Assembly (NCBI RefSeq): GCF_035917575.1
Contig: NZ_CP109090.1
Location: forward strand, 4,588,001 to 4,652,000
DNA: 64,000 nucleotides
Direction: 5' to 3'
From: Streptomyces sp. NBC_01788
Lineage (GTDB): Bacteria > Actinomycetota > Actinomycetes > Streptomycetales > Streptomycetaceae
The notes below the pieces were generated by a model. It was not told the origin of the DNA and ran no database searches. It saw only the letters and a list, made by a program, of their open reading frames with translations. Shown here in pieces: positions 18,779-28,771 of the stretch. Position 1 is the stretch's first letter, and every line of letters begins with the position of its first letter. Made by a program: the position numbers and the translations under genes.

Positions 18779-19747
18779 CTACGCGTCCACCGGGTCGGCC
18801 GTCGCCGTCGCCGTCGGCGCGGTCCTGGGGGCGGCTAGCCGGGCCCTGTCCCGCGCCGCCCGCCGGGCCGTGCGCAGGCCGTCCCAGGTCAGCATGGTCA
18901 GGGCCAGCCAGACCAGGGCGAAGCCGGCCCAGCGCTCGGCCGGCATGGACTCGTGGAAGTAGGCGACGCCGAGCAGGAACTGGAAGACCGGGGCCATGTA
19001 CTGGAGCAGGCCGAGCGTGGACAGCGGCACTCGTATCGCCGCCGCGCCGAAGCAGACCAGCGGCAGCGCGGTCACGATGCCGGTGGAGGCGAGCAGGGCG
19101 GCGTGCCCGGCGCCCTCCGCGGCGAATGTCGAGGTGCCGTGGGCGCCCAGCCACAGCAGATAGGCCAGAGCGGGCAGGAACTGGACCGCGGTCTCGGCGG
19201 TCAGCGACTCGATGCCGCCCAGGTTGACCTTCTTCTTCACCAGGCCGTAGGTGGCGAAGGAGAAGGCGAGGCAGAGGGAGATCCACGGCGGGCGGCCGTA
19301 GCCGATGGTGAGCACGACGACGGAGGCGGCGCCGGTGCCGACCGCCGCCCACTGCACGGGCCGCAGCCGCTCCTTGAGGAGCAGCACGCCCATCGCGATG
19401 GTGACCAGCGGGTTGATGAAGTAGCCGAGGGAGGCCTCCACCACGTGCCCGCTGTTGACGGACCAGATGTAGACGCCCCAGTTGACGGTGATCACCGCGG
19501 CGGCGATCACGACGAGGGCCAGCCTGCGCGGCTGGCGCAGCAGTTCGCCGGCCCAGGCCCAGCGGCGTACGACGAGCAGGGCGACGGCGACGAAGGCGAG
19601 GGACCACACCATGCGGTGCGCGAGGATCTCGATCGCCCCGGCGGGTTTGAGCAGCGGCCAGAAGATGGGGACGAGGCCCCACATCCCGTAGGCGGCGATG
19701 CCGTTCAGCAGTCCTGTGCGCCGCTCGCCACTCGGCTGCTCGCTCAC
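18779..19747 (-). CDS. rarD: RarD-like EamA-family transporter
   Basis: Ten-helix membrane protein of the drug/metabolite transporter superfamily (322 aa), RarD subfamily. Visible signatures are GLLNGIAAYGMWGLVPIFWPLL, EILAHRMVWSLAF, TVNWGVYIWSVNSGHVVEASLGYFINPLV and LGLLQYMAPVFQFLLGVAYFHE. The start is the GTG at 19747: the codons AAG-GAG-GAA that a GTG at 19762 would translate are in fact the Shine-Dalgarno AAGGAGGAACCA. The substrate of RarD proteins is not settled; they are named after chloramphenicol sensitivity in Pseudomonas. Confidence 0.92.
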   Translation of the reverse strand: MSEQPSGERRTGLLNGIAAYGMWGLVPIFWPLLKPAGAIEILAHRMVWSLAFVAVALLVVRRWAWAGELLRQPRRLALVVIAAAVITVNWGVYIWSVNSGHVVEASLGYFINPLVTIAMGVLLLKERLRPVQWAAVGTGAASVVVLTIGYGRPPWISLCLAFSFATYGLVKKKVNLGGIESLTAETAVQFLPALAYLLWLGAHGTSTFAAEGAGHAALLASTGIVTALPLVCFGAAAIRVPLSTLGLLQYMAPVFQFLLGVAYFHESMPAERWAGFALVWLALTMLTWDGLRTARRAARDRARLAAPRTAPTATATADPVDA

Positions 19748-19878
19748 TGGTTCCTCCTTCACGCCCGGCCGCGTACCGTGCGGCGGGCATCAAAGAAGGT
19801 AGCGCCACGCGCCCCCGCCTGTCATGTCCGTCTTGCTGAACGGTCATGACGGGCGGGTTACGGTTTCTCCCGCGTCGC

Positions 19879-20733
19879 TCAGTCCTCCAGCGCCGCGGTG
19901 ATCGCCTCCGAGACCGGGCTGGTGTGGCGGCCGATCAGACGGGAGAGGTCGCCGGAGGTGACCACCAGCTCGCCCTTCTCGATGGAGGCGTCCACGCCCG
20001 CCAGGATCGCGGCGATCGGCCCGGGCAGCCCCGCGCCGGCCAGGACGCCCGCGAACTCCTCGACGGTGACCGGGTTGGACGTGATCGTCCTGCCGGTCTG
20101 CCGGCTCAGCTCGGCGGCGTACTCGGCGAGGCTCCACGCCTCGTCCCCGCCCAGCTCGTACGTCCGGTTCTCGTGGCCCTCCCCGGTCAGGACGGCGACG
20201 GCGGCGGCCGCGTACTCGGCGCGCGAAGCGGAGGAGATGCGACCCTCGCCGGCGGCGTGCACGACGGCGCCGTGCTCCAGGACGGGGGCGAGCTGCTCGG
20301 TGTAGTTCTCGTGGTACCAGCCGTTGCGCAGCAGCACGTAGGGCACCCCGGAGGCCAGCAGCGCCTCCTCGGTGCCGCGGTGGTCGTCGGCGAGGGAGGC
20401 CTTCAGGGAGCCGGGGGCGCTGGTGTAGGCGAGCAGCGCCACACCGGCGGCCCGGGCCGCGTCGATGACGACCCGGTGCTGCCGGACCCGGCCCTTGTCG
20501 AACTCGTTGCCGGAGATCAGCAGGACCTTGTCGCCGGCCGAGAACAGGCCCTCGAAGGTCTCGGGCGCGTTGTAGTCGGCGACCGCGATCCGCGCGCCGC
20601 GCTCGGCGAGGTCCGCGGCCTTCTCGGGGCTGCGTACGACAGCGACGACCTGGTCGGCCGGAACCTTCTCCAGCAGTTGTTCCACGACGTGGCGGCCGAG
20701 GTGCCCGGTGGCTCCGGTGACGACGATGCTCAT
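19879..20733 (-). CDS. qorB: NAD(P)H-binding quinone oxidoreductase-like SDR
   Basis: Atypical short-chain dehydrogenase of the NmrA/QorB type (284 aa). It starts with the Rossmann motif VVTGATGHLGRHVVEQL, binds NAD(P)H, and in the characterised family reduces quinones. Other markers are LLISGNEFDKGRVRQHRVVIDAARAAGV, YTSAPGSLKASLADDHRGTEEALLASG and the YVLLRNGWYHENYTEQLA active-site region. It is divergently transcribed from an HxlR-type regulator with one conserved cysteine, the classic qor-regulator layout; substrate in vivo is not shown by sequence. Confidence 0.9.
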   Translation of the reverse strand: MSIVVTGATGHLGRHVVEQLLEKVPADQVVAVVRSPEKAADLAERGARIAVADYNAPETFEGLFSAGDKVLLISGNEFDKGRVRQHRVVIDAARAAGVALLAYTSAPGSLKASLADDHRGTEEALLASGVPYVLLRNGWYHENYTEQLAPVLEHGAVVHAAGEGRISSASRAEYAAAAVAVLTGEGHENRTYELGGDEAWSLAEYAAELSRQTGRTITSNPVTVEEFAGVLAGAGLPGPIAAILAGVDASIEKGELVVTSGDLSRLIGRHTSPVSEAITAALED

Positions 20734-20797
20734 GACGGAAGTCTCCTTGTGGGGGTGCCTGTGCCCCCCACGCTAGGAGAAGCGCTATCTCTTCGAA

Positions 20798-20822
20798 AGT
20801 ACCCACTTTGAAGTAAGGTACT
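20798..20822. promoter_or_regulatory. Palindromic operator between qorB and its HxlR regulator
   Basis: An imperfect inverted repeat, AGTACC at 20798-20803 and GGTACT at 20817-20822, encloses a perfect ACTT-TG-AAGT core at 20805-20814. The layout matches two half-sites for a winged-helix dimer. It covers the expected -10 position (TAAGGT, 20814-20819) of the regulator, whose ATG at 20826 has no ribosome-binding site. The regulator is therefore probably leaderless and autoregulated. Confidence 0.6.
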
Positions 20823-20825
20823 GGC

Positions 20826-21272
20826 ATGGCGGTAAGTGCGGTAAGTGCAGGAGTGGATGCGAGAGGTGCGGCGAGGGGCGACGTCGCCGACGCGGCGATG
20901 TGCCCGTACCGGCTGGTCCTGGAGCACGTCACCAGCCGGTGGGGCGTCCTCGTGCTGATCGAGCTGCTGGAGCGGCCCCACCGCTTCAGCGAGCTGCGTC
21001 GCGCCGTGGGCCGGGTCAGCGGGGCGGGCGTCAGCGAGAAGATGCTCACCCAGACGCTGAAGACCCTGGAGCGCGACGGGCTCGTCCACCGCGACGCCAA
21101 GCCGGTGATCCCGCCCCGGGTCGACTACTCCCTCACCGGCCTCGGCCGGGAGGCCGCCGAGCAGGTTCGGACGCTCGCGCTGTGGACCCAGGAGCGCATG
21201 GCGGACGTCGAGCAGGCCCGGCGGACGTACGACGAGGCCCGGCGGGCACAGGACAGGGCCCGCCGGGCATGA
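20826..21272 (+). CDS. HxlR/DUF24-family transcriptional regulator
   Basis: Winged-helix DNA-binding protein (148 aa) of the HxlR family. The domain core is CPYRLVLEHVTSRWGVLVLIELLERPHRFSELRRAV, a recognition-helix region SEKMLTQTLKTLERDGLVHR and the wing PPRVDYSLTGLGREA. A single cysteine stands just before the first helix (residue 26 from ATG 20826), the position used as redox switch in family members such as QorR. The C-terminus is a charged, Arg/Ala-rich coiled coil. It is divergent from qorB and probably controls it. The start is uncertain because no ribosome-binding site exists; 20898 (MCPYRL) would be a shorter alternative. Confidence 0.88.
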   Translation: MAVSAVSAGVDARGAARGDVADAAMCPYRLVLEHVTSRWGVLVLIELLERPHRFSELRRAVGRVSGAGVSEKMLTQTLKTLERDGLVHRDAKPVIPPRVDYSLTGLGREAAEQVRTLALWTQERMADVEQARRTYDEARRAQDRARRA

Positions 21273-21275
21273 GGC

Positions 21276-21304
21276 GAGGCCCGGGTCGCGCGGACCCGGG
21301 CCTC
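21276..21304 (+). terminator. Bidirectional terminator between hxlR and korB
   Basis: A 12-bp perfect inverted repeat (GAGGCCCGGGTC with GACCCGGGCCTC, loop GCGCG) lies directly after the regulator stop and about 55 bases past the convergent korB stop. It can serve both directions. Confidence 0.85.
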
Positions 21305-21359
21305 GTGAGCCGGAACAGCCGGAACAGCCTGAGCAGTCCGAGCAGTCGGAAGGGGCAGC

Positions 21360-22467
<1,108 letters not shown>

Positions 22468-22475
<8 letters not shown>

Positions 22476-24396
22476 CGATGGCCTCCTTGAGAGCCGTGGC
22501 GAGCTGTTCCGCCTTGAACGGCATACCGTTGACCTGGTTGTACGAGTGCGCGTCCACCAGGTACTTCGCCCGGACCAGGGTGGCGAGCTGACCGAGGTTC
22601 ATCTCGGGGATCACCACCTTGTCGTAGCCCGTCAGGACCGCGCCGAGGTTCTTCGGGAAGGGGTTGAGATGGCGCAGGTGGGCCTGCGCGATGGACTCCC
22701 CGGCCGCGCGCAGCCGGCGCACCGCCGCCGTGATGGGCCCGTAGGTGGAGCCCCAGCCCAGGACGAGGGTGTGCGCGCCGTCCGGGTCGTCGACCTCGAT
22801 GTCCGGGACCTCGATGCCGTCGATCTTGGCCTGCCGGGTGCGGACCATGAAGTCGTGGTTGGCGGGGTCGTAGGAGATGTTGCCGGTGCCGTCCTGCTTC
22901 TCGATGCCGCCGATGCGGTGCTCCAGGCCCGGCGTGCCCGGGACCGCCCACGGGCGGGCCAGGGTCTTGGGGTCGCGCTTGTAGGGCCAGAACACCTCGG
23001 TGCCGTCGGCCGTGGTGTGGTTGGGGCCCTGCGCGAACTGCACGCGCAGGTCGGGCAGTTCGTCCGGCTCGGGGATGCGCCAGGGTTCGGAGCCGTTGGC
23101 GAGGTAGCCGTCGGAGAGCAGGAAGACCGGGGTGCGGTAGGTCAGCGCGATCCGGGCCGCCTCCAGGGCGGCGTCGAAGCAGTCCGCCGGGGTGCACGGG
23201 GCGACGACCGGGACCGGCGCCTCGCCGTTGCGGCCGTACATCGCCTGCAGCAGGTCCGCCTGCTCGGTCTTGGTGGGCAGGCCGGTGGACGGCCCGCCGC
23301 GCTGGATGTCCACCACCAGCAGCGGCAGCTCCAGCGACACCGCGAGGCCGATCGTCTCGCTCTTGAGCGCCACGCCGGGGCCGGAGGTGGTGGTCACCGC
23401 GAGGGACCCGCCGAAGGCGGCCCCGAGGGCGGCGCCGATGCCCGCGATCTCGTCCTCGGCCTGGAAGGTCCGCACACCGAAGTTCTTGTGCTTGGACAGC
23501 TCGTGCAGGATGTCCGAGGCCGGGGTGATCGGGTAGGAGCCCAGGTACAGCGGCAGGTCCGCCTGGCGGGAGGCCGCCACCAGGCCGTACGCCAGGGCCA
23601 GGTTCCCGGAGATGTTGCGGTACGTGCCGACGGGGAAGGCCTTGGAGGCCGGGGCGACCTCGTAGGAGACCGCGAAGTCCTCCGTCGTCTCACCGAAGTT
23701 CCAGCCCGCGCGGAACGCGGCGATGTTCGCCGCCGCGATGTCCGGCTTCCGGGCGAACTTCGTCCGCAGGAACTTCTCCGTGCCCTCCGTGGGCCGGTGG
23801 TACATCCAGCTCAGCAGGCCCAGCGCGAACATGTTCTTGCTGCGCTCGGCCTCCTTGCGGGACAGGTCGAACTCCTTGAGGGCCTCGACCGTCAGGGTGG
23901 TCAGCGGCACCGGGTGCAGGTGGTAGCCGTCCAGCGAGCCGTCCTCCAGCGGAGAGGCGTCGTAGCCGACCTTCTGCATCGCGCGCTTGGTGAACTCGTC
24001 GGTGTTGACGATGATCTCCGCGCCGCGCGGCAGGTCGCCGACGTTGGCCTTCAGCGCGGCCGGGTTCATCGCGACCAGCACGTTCGGCGCGTCCCCGGGG
24101 GTCAGGATGTCGTGGTCGGCGAAGTGCAGCTGGAAGGAGGACACACCCGGCAGGGTTCCTGCGGGGGCCCGGATCTCGGCCGGGAAGTTCGGCAGCGTCG
24201 ACAGATCGTTCCCGAACGTCGCCGTCTCCGAGGTGAAGCGGTCACCGGTGAGCTGCATACCGTCACCCGAGTCACCGGCGAACCGGATGATCACCCGGTC
24301 CAGGCGGCGGACGTCCTTCGTCCCGGCCGCCCTGCGCTGCTCTCCTACGACGGCACCATCGGCCTGCTCCGCTGGACTGCTGACCTGGCTGGTCAC
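22468..24396 (-). CDS. korA: 2-oxoglutarate:ferredoxin oxidoreductase subunit alpha (gamma-alpha fusion)
   Basis: Large subunit (642 aa) of the KorAB enzyme. The N-terminal third is a gamma domain (VIIRFAGDSGDGMQLTGDRF, FPAEIRAPAGTLPGVSSFQLHF), fused to the alpha/pyrimidine-binding domain (GNLALAYGLVAASRQADLPLYLGSYPITPASDILHELSK, residues about 215-255), then TTSGPGVALKSETIGLAV and the C-terminal transketolase-like VLGWGSTYGPITAAV. This is the actinobacterial oxygen-tolerant arrangement. Together with KorB it supplies a ferredoxin-linked TCA step. It overlaps korB by 8 bases, so translation is coupled. A response regulator is encoded upstream on the same strand. Confidence 0.95.
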
Positions 24397-24553
24397 TGAA
24401 CTGGACCTCCTTCGAGGCTGCTGTGTGGGAGCGGCCTTCCCGAAGACCTTCCCGGCTTCAACCCTACGACCGCGAGGGTCGCCTTCCTGGCATCGTTCGC
24501 ATGCTGGACGTGCCGATGAGACGGCTCGCAGACTTCGAGACAGTGTCGGACGA

Positions 24554-25225
24554 TCACGAGTTCAGATAGGTGAGCACGGCCAGAACACGCCGGTGATCCC
24601 CATCACTTTGGGACAGTCCGAGCTTGAGGAAGATGTTGCTGACGTGCTTCTCGACCGCGCCGTCGCTCACCACGAGCTGCCGGGCGATCGCCGAGTTCGT
24701 CCGCCCCTCGGCCATCAGCCCCAGCACCTCCCGCTCCCGCGGGGTGAGCCCGGCCAGCACGTCCTGCTTGCGGCTGCGGCCGAGCAACTGGGCGACGACC
24801 TCCGGGTCCAGGGCCGTACCGCCCTCGGCCACCCGGACCACCGCGTCCACGAACTCGCGCACCTCGGCCACACGGTCCTTGAGCAGATAGCCGACCCCAC
24901 GGCTGGAGCCTGCCAGCAGCTCGGTGGCGTACCGCTCCTCCACGTACTGCGAGAACACGAGCACGCCCAGCTCGGGGTGCGCCTTGCGCAGCTGCACCGC
25001 GGCCCTGACCCCCTCGTCGGTGTGCGTCGGCGGCATGCGCACGTCCGCCACGACGACATCCGGCAGCGCCTGCTGGTCGTGCAGCTCCGCGATGGTCTTG
25101 ATCAGCGCCTGGGCGTCCCCGACGCCCGCCACGACCTCGTGTCCGCGGTCGGTCAGCAGCCGGGTCAGGCCCTCCCTGAGCAGCACTGAATCCTCGGCGA
25201 TGACCACCCGCACCCTGTCCTCCAT
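24554..25225 (-). CDS. LuxR-family two-component response regulator
   Basis: NarL/LuxR-type response regulator (223 aa). The receiver domain has the acidic pocket VVIAEDSVLLREGL, the phosphoacceptor Asp in VVVADVRMPPTHTDEG (near residue 54), SQYVEERYATELL and the conserved Lys in GYLLKDRVAEV. The C-terminal LuxR HTH is LTPREREVLGLMAEGRTNSAIARQL with VEKHVSNIFLKLGL. The ATG at 25225 follows a G-rich ribosome site; longer starts have none. It sits directly before two sister histidine kinases and after korAB, so it is the likely common output of both kinases. Confidence 0.94.
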   Translation of the reverse strand: MEDRVRVVIAEDSVLLREGLTRLLTDRGHEVVAGVGDAQALIKTIAELHDQQALPDVVVADVRMPPTHTDEGVRAAVQLRKAHPELGVLVFSQYVEERYATELLAGSSRGVGYLLKDRVAEVREFVDAVVRVAEGGTALDPEVVAQLLGRSRKQDVLAGLTPREREVLGLMAEGRTNSAIARQLVVSDGAVEKHVSNIFLKLGLSQSDGDHRRVLAVLTYLNS

Positions 25226-25406
25226 GATCCTCGGCCCCCCAGCCTCGCCCCACGGCCTTCCGTGCGACACGGTCCAGCATTCCAGTATTCGGAACGCGCC
25301 GCGCCCGGGCCAGGGGAAGTGTAGGGAGGCGACCAAATGTTTCGGCCTGCCGCCGCGACCGGAGTGGACGCGACGGCAGGCCGTCATCGGAGGACTTCGT
25401 GGGTGC

Positions 25407-26774
25407 TCAGCGCCGCCAGGGCAGCTCCGCCGTCACCCGGGTGGGGCCCCCGGACGGCGAGTCCACGACGAGGATCCCGTCCACCGCGTCCAGCCGCTCG
25501 GCCAGTCCGGCGAGGCCGGACCCCTTGGACACGTCCGCGTTCCCGACCCCGTCGTCCTCGACCTGGAGCATCAGCCGGTCCTCCGCCCGCCAGACGTCCA
25601 CCGAGGCGGACCGCGCCCCGCTGTGCTTGCTCACGTTCTGGAGCAGCTCGGAGACCGTGAAGTACGCGATGCCCTCGATGGCCGCCGCCGGCCGCTCGTC
25701 CAGATCGACCTCCACCCGCACCGGCACCGTGCAGCGCGAGGCCACCGCCGACAGGGCCGCGTCCAGGCCCCGGTCGGTGAGCACGGCCGGGTGGATGCCC
25801 CGCGCCAGGTCCCGCAGCTCCTGCAACGCGGTCTTCACCTCGCCGTGCGCCTCGTCCACCATCCGCGCCGCCGCCTGCGGATCCTCCGTCAGCTTCTCCT
25901 TGGCCAGCCCCAGGTCCATCGCCAGCGCCACCAGCCGGGCCTGCGCCCCGTCGTGCAGGTCCCGCTCGATGCGCCGCAGGTCCGCGGCGGCCGTGTCCAC
26001 CACGACCCCACGGTCCGACTCCAGCTCGACCACGCGCGCCGACAGCCGCGACGGCCCCAGCAGCCCGTGCACCAGCACCCGGTCCACCATCGTCAGCGCC
26101 CGCACGATCCACGGCGTGGCCAGCGTGAACAGCAGCCCCACCAGCGCGGTCACCGTGATCTCGAACGGGTTGTCCAGATAGATGCCGTGCCGGCCGTCGC
26201 CGTAGAGCTGGAGCCCGCCCTGACCGGCCCACATCGGGAACACCCAGAACCACAGCGGATACGTCAGCAGGCTCCAGCCCAGCGTCCAGAAGACCAGCGA
26301 CACCGTGAAGGAGAACACCGCCCACGGAAAGTGCAGGATCGCGTAGAGCAGGGCCCGCCAGGAGCCGCCGCTCTTCAGCAGGGCTCCCGTCCAGGCCAGG
26401 ACGCCCGGCTTCGCCGCCCGCAGCGGCTGCGGCTCGGCCACCTCCAGGCCGAGCAGCCGGCGCGCCCGCGCCCGCTCCAGCACACCGAACAGGCGGCAGC
26501 CGGCGAGCGTCGCCGCCAGCACCGGGACACCCAGGAACGTCACCAGCAGGCCCGCGCCCAGCGACACCATCGTCACCGCGTAGGTGAACAGCATGATGCC
26601 GATCGGCAGGTTCAGCAGCACGTACCCGAACTCGCGCCAGCTGCGCGCCTCGAACGGCGCCCGCAGCCCGGCCGGCAGCAGGTGCCGTTCCCGGCGGGTG
26701 TCACCGTCGTGGAACCCGCCCGCGCTGTAGGGCCCGTACCCCGGTGCGTGCTGCGATCGGTACTGGGTGGCCAT
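25407..26774 (-). CDS. Sensor histidine kinase 1 (HisKA_3)
   Basis: Membrane histidine kinase of about 455 residues. Four to six hydrophobic segments form an N-terminal sensor (LLNLPIGIMLFTYAVTMVSLGAGLLVTFLG, AVFSFTVSLVFWTLG, TLATPWIVRALTMVD) without a large extracytoplasmic domain. The HisKA_3 phosphoacceptor His is in RIERDLHDGAQARLVALAMDLGLAKEKL, and the HATPase has VSELLQNVSKHSGA (N box), VEDDGVG and GSGLAGLAERLDAV (G box). The second kinase, at 26895-28148, is a close paralogue with blocks of identical DNA. The ATG at 26774 is chosen on the ribosome-binding region GAGGGGACGGGACG. Confidence 0.93.
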   Translation of the reverse strand: MATQYRSQHAPGYGPYSAGGFHDGDTRRERHLLPAGLRAPFEARSWREFGYVLLNLPIGIMLFTYAVTMVSLGAGLLVTFLGVPVLAATLAGCRLFGVLERARARRLLGLEVAEPQPLRAAKPGVLAWTGALLKSGGSWRALLYAILHFPWAVFSFTVSLVFWTLGWSLLTYPLWFWVFPMWAGQGGLQLYGDGRHGIYLDNPFEITVTALVGLLFTLATPWIVRALTMVDRVLVHGLLGPSRLSARVVELESDRGVVVDTAAADLRRIERDLHDGAQARLVALAMDLGLAKEKLTEDPQAAARMVDEAHGEVKTALQELRDLARGIHPAVLTDRGLDAALSAVASRCTVPVRVEVDLDERPAAAIEGIAYFTVSELLQNVSKHSGARSASVDVWRAEDRLMLQVEDDGVGNADVSKGSGLAGLAERLDAVDGILVVDSPSGGPTRVTAELPWRR

Positions 26775-26894
26775 CGGCGTCGTCCCGTCCCCTCGTTCCG
26801 TGTCTCCTGCGGCTGTCCCGCCGTACTCCCAGGGTGCTCGGGCCCGCCCGGCGGGACCATGGAGCACGTCGGCGTCTTGGGCGGGGGGTTTTCC

Positions 26895-28148
26895 CTACCT
26901 CCGGCCGGGGGCGCCCCTGCCGGAGGCGGCCACGCCGGACCCGGCCGGGTCCGCCCCGTCCGTGCGGTCCCGCCACGGCAGCTCCGCCGTGACCGTCGTC
27001 GGACCGCCCGGCGGCGACTCGACGACGAACAGGCCGTCCACCGCGTCCAGCCGCTCGGCCAGACCGCGCATGCCCGTCCCACCGTCCAGCCGGGCGCCGC
27101 CGCGGCCGTCGTCCCCGACCTGGATCAGCAGTCGGTCGTCGGTCCGCCAGACGTCGACGGAGGCGGATCGTGCCCCGCTGTGCTTGCTGACGTTCTGGAG
27201 CAGCTCGGAGACCGTGAAGTAGGCGATCCCCTCGATGGCCGCGGCCGGACGCGCCTCCAGCTCGACCGTCACCTGCACCGGCACCGTGCAGCGCGAGGCC
27301 ACCGCCGACAGGGCCGCGTCCAGGCCCCGGTCGGTGAGCACGGCGGGATGGATGCCCCGGGCCAGGTCGCGCAGCTCCTGGAGCGCGAGCTTCACCTCGC
27401 CGTGCGCCTCCTCGACCATCGCGGCGACATGCTCGTCCGACTGGCCTTCCAGCAGTTTCTCCTTGGCCAGGCCCAGACCCATGGCCAGATTGACCAGCCG
27501 GGCCTGCGCCCCGTCGTGCAGGTCCCGCTCGATGCGCCGCAGGTCCGCGGCGGCCGTGTCCACCACGACACCGCGGTCCGACTCCAGCTCGGCGATCCGC
27601 CGCTCCAGCTCGTCGGACGGCGACAGCAGGCCGCGCACCATCGCCCGGTCCACGTTCGCCAGGCCCCGCGCGAGGAAGGGCAGCACCGGCCAGAGCACGA
27701 AGAGCGAGACCATCGTCACCGCGAAGGTGAGCACCCCCCAGGGCATCCGCATGAAGTGGTAGAGCGACGAACGCCAGCCCACCGGGTCCTTCAGCGCCGT
27801 CCAGATCCGCCCGACCAGTCCCTCCGCGCCGTGCTGCGACAGCGGGCTAGGCTCGTCGATCCGCACCCCGAGCAGCGCACGCGCACGCGCCCGCTCCAGC
27901 CGGCCCAGCAACCGCGAGCCCATCAGCCCGAGCGCCAGCAGCGGGAAACCGATCACGGTGAGTGTCAGCGCGCTGCCGGTCGACAGCACCGTCACCACAT
28001 AGACGAAGCCGCACAGCGACACTGGCAGATTCACCAGCAGATGCGTGATCTCCTTCCAGGTGGGCAGGTCGTAGGCGAAACGGGCCGGCGGCAGCCGGTC
28101 CTCGGCGCCGTCTGCCGCGGGATCGGCGGCGGGAATGCGAGCGGTCAT
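26895..28148 (-). CDS. Sensor histidine kinase 2 (HisKA_3)
   Basis: Sister of the kinase at 25407 (417 aa) with the same plan: a short cytosolic N-terminus, four membrane helices (LLVNLPVSLCGFVYVVTVLSTGSALTLTVIG, MPWGVLTFAVTMVSLFVLWPVLPFLA), His in RIERDLHDGAQARLVNLAMGLGLAKEKL, N box VSELLQNVSKHSGA, GDDGRGG and TGMRGLAERLDAVDGLFVVESP. It lacks the longer sensor insert of kinase 1. The 120-base gap between the two genes holds no obvious terminator. It is divergent from nuoA2, so its promoter region abuts that of the second nuo operon, with which a regulatory link is possible. Confidence 0.93.
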   Translation of the reverse strand: MTARIPAADPAADGAEDRLPPARFAYDLPTWKEITHLLVNLPVSLCGFVYVVTVLSTGSALTLTVIGFPLLALGLMGSRLLGRLERARARALLGVRIDEPSPLSQHGAEGLVGRIWTALKDPVGWRSSLYHFMRMPWGVLTFAVTMVSLFVLWPVLPFLARGLANVDRAMVRGLLSPSDELERRIAELESDRGVVVDTAAADLRRIERDLHDGAQARLVNLAMGLGLAKEKLLEGQSDEHVAAMVEEAHGEVKLALQELRDLARGIHPAVLTDRGLDAALSAVASRCTVPVQVTVELEARPAAAIEGIAYFTVSELLQNVSKHSGARSASVDVWRTDDRLLIQVGDDGRGGARLDGGTGMRGLAERLDAVDGLFVVESPPGGPTTVTAELPWRDRTDGADPAGSGVAASGRGAPGRR

Positions 28149-28240
28149 AGGGGCCAGCGTGCCGTGCGGCGGCCGACGGCGCCATGAGGTGGGCCGCCCT
28201 CACCCACTGGGGAAAACCCCACCTCCGCGTCCCACGGTGT

Positions 28241-28259
28241 GACGGGTTGCTTACCCGTC
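28241..28259. promoter_or_regulatory. Palindrome in the promoter region of the second nuo operon
   Basis: GACGGGT-TGCTT-ACCCGTC, a perfect 7-bp inverted repeat overlapping the TTGCTT (28247-28252) that precedes TAGACT (28273-28278). It could be an operator, for instance for the adjacent response regulator. The -35/-10 gap of 20 bases is long, so promoter activity is uncertain. Confidence 0.5.
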
Positions 28260-28363
28260 CTTTATCAGGGCCTAGACTCCCGTGCGTACAGGTCGTCGAA
28301 CAGGCGAACACCACGGGGCAGGGGAAACGGGCCCGACAGGGCCAGGGAGTGAGGGAACGGACG

Positions 28364-28771
28364 GTGCGGGAGACGTTGCGGGGGTCGACCGCCGTCGTCG
28401 CGGCGGACTACTTCCAGTCCTACTCGGTCGTCGGACTGCTCGCCCTCGTCGGCGTGCTGTTCGTCGCCGTAGCCTTCGGTGCGGGACGCCTGCTGCGCCC
28501 GGTGGTCCCCACCCCGGAGAAACTGCTGACGTACGAGTGCGGCGTCGACCCCGTCGGCGAGGGCTGGGCGCACACCCAGGTCCGCTACTACGTCTACGCG
28601 TTCCTGTACGTGATCTTCGCCGTCGACTCGATCTTCCTGTTCCCCTGGGCGACGGTCTTCGCCGCCCCCGGCTACGGTGCGACGACGCTCGTGGAGATGT
28701 TCATCTTCCTCGGCTTCCTGGCCGTGGGCCTGCTGTACGCATACAAGAAGGGCGTCCTGGCATGGACGTGA
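28364..28771 (+). CDS. nuoA: NADH-quinone oxidoreductase subunit A (second cluster)
   Basis: Membrane subunit with three helices (135 aa) that borders the quinone channel. Conserved features are [17 protein letters not shown], the Cys-Gly turn, [24 protein letters not shown] and [24 protein letters not shown]. The start is the GTG at 28364, seven bases after GAGGGA; the earlier in-frame GTG at 28349 has no usable site. It is the first gene of a second nuo cluster, distinct from the main operon that ends at 2881. Its stop overlaps nuoB by 10 bases. Confidence 0.93.
   Translation: MRETLRGSTAVVAADYFQSYSVVGLLALVGVLFVAVAFGAGRLLRPVVPTPEKLLTYECGVDPVGEGWAHTQVRYYVYAFLYVIFAVDSIFLFPWATVFAAPGYGATTLVEMFIFLGFLAVGLLYAYKKGVLAWT

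Noticed and set aside
19747..19762. GTG at 19762 as the rarD start
   Set aside because: Its first codons are the Shine-Dalgarno AAGGAGGA of the GTG at 19747.
21306..21350. Short tandem-like run (CCGGAACAG, CCGGAACAG, CCTGAGCAG, TCCGAGCAG)
   Set aside because: Only 9-base degenerate units in a short intergenic gap after a terminator; too weak to name as an element.
24924..28187. A very long open frame (over 1000 codons) on the + strand through the kinase region
   Set aside because: It runs antisense to the two histidine kinases, whose domains are intact. Its residues are Arg/Pro/His/Gln-biased with no family blocks, which is the normal shadow of high-G+C codon bias.
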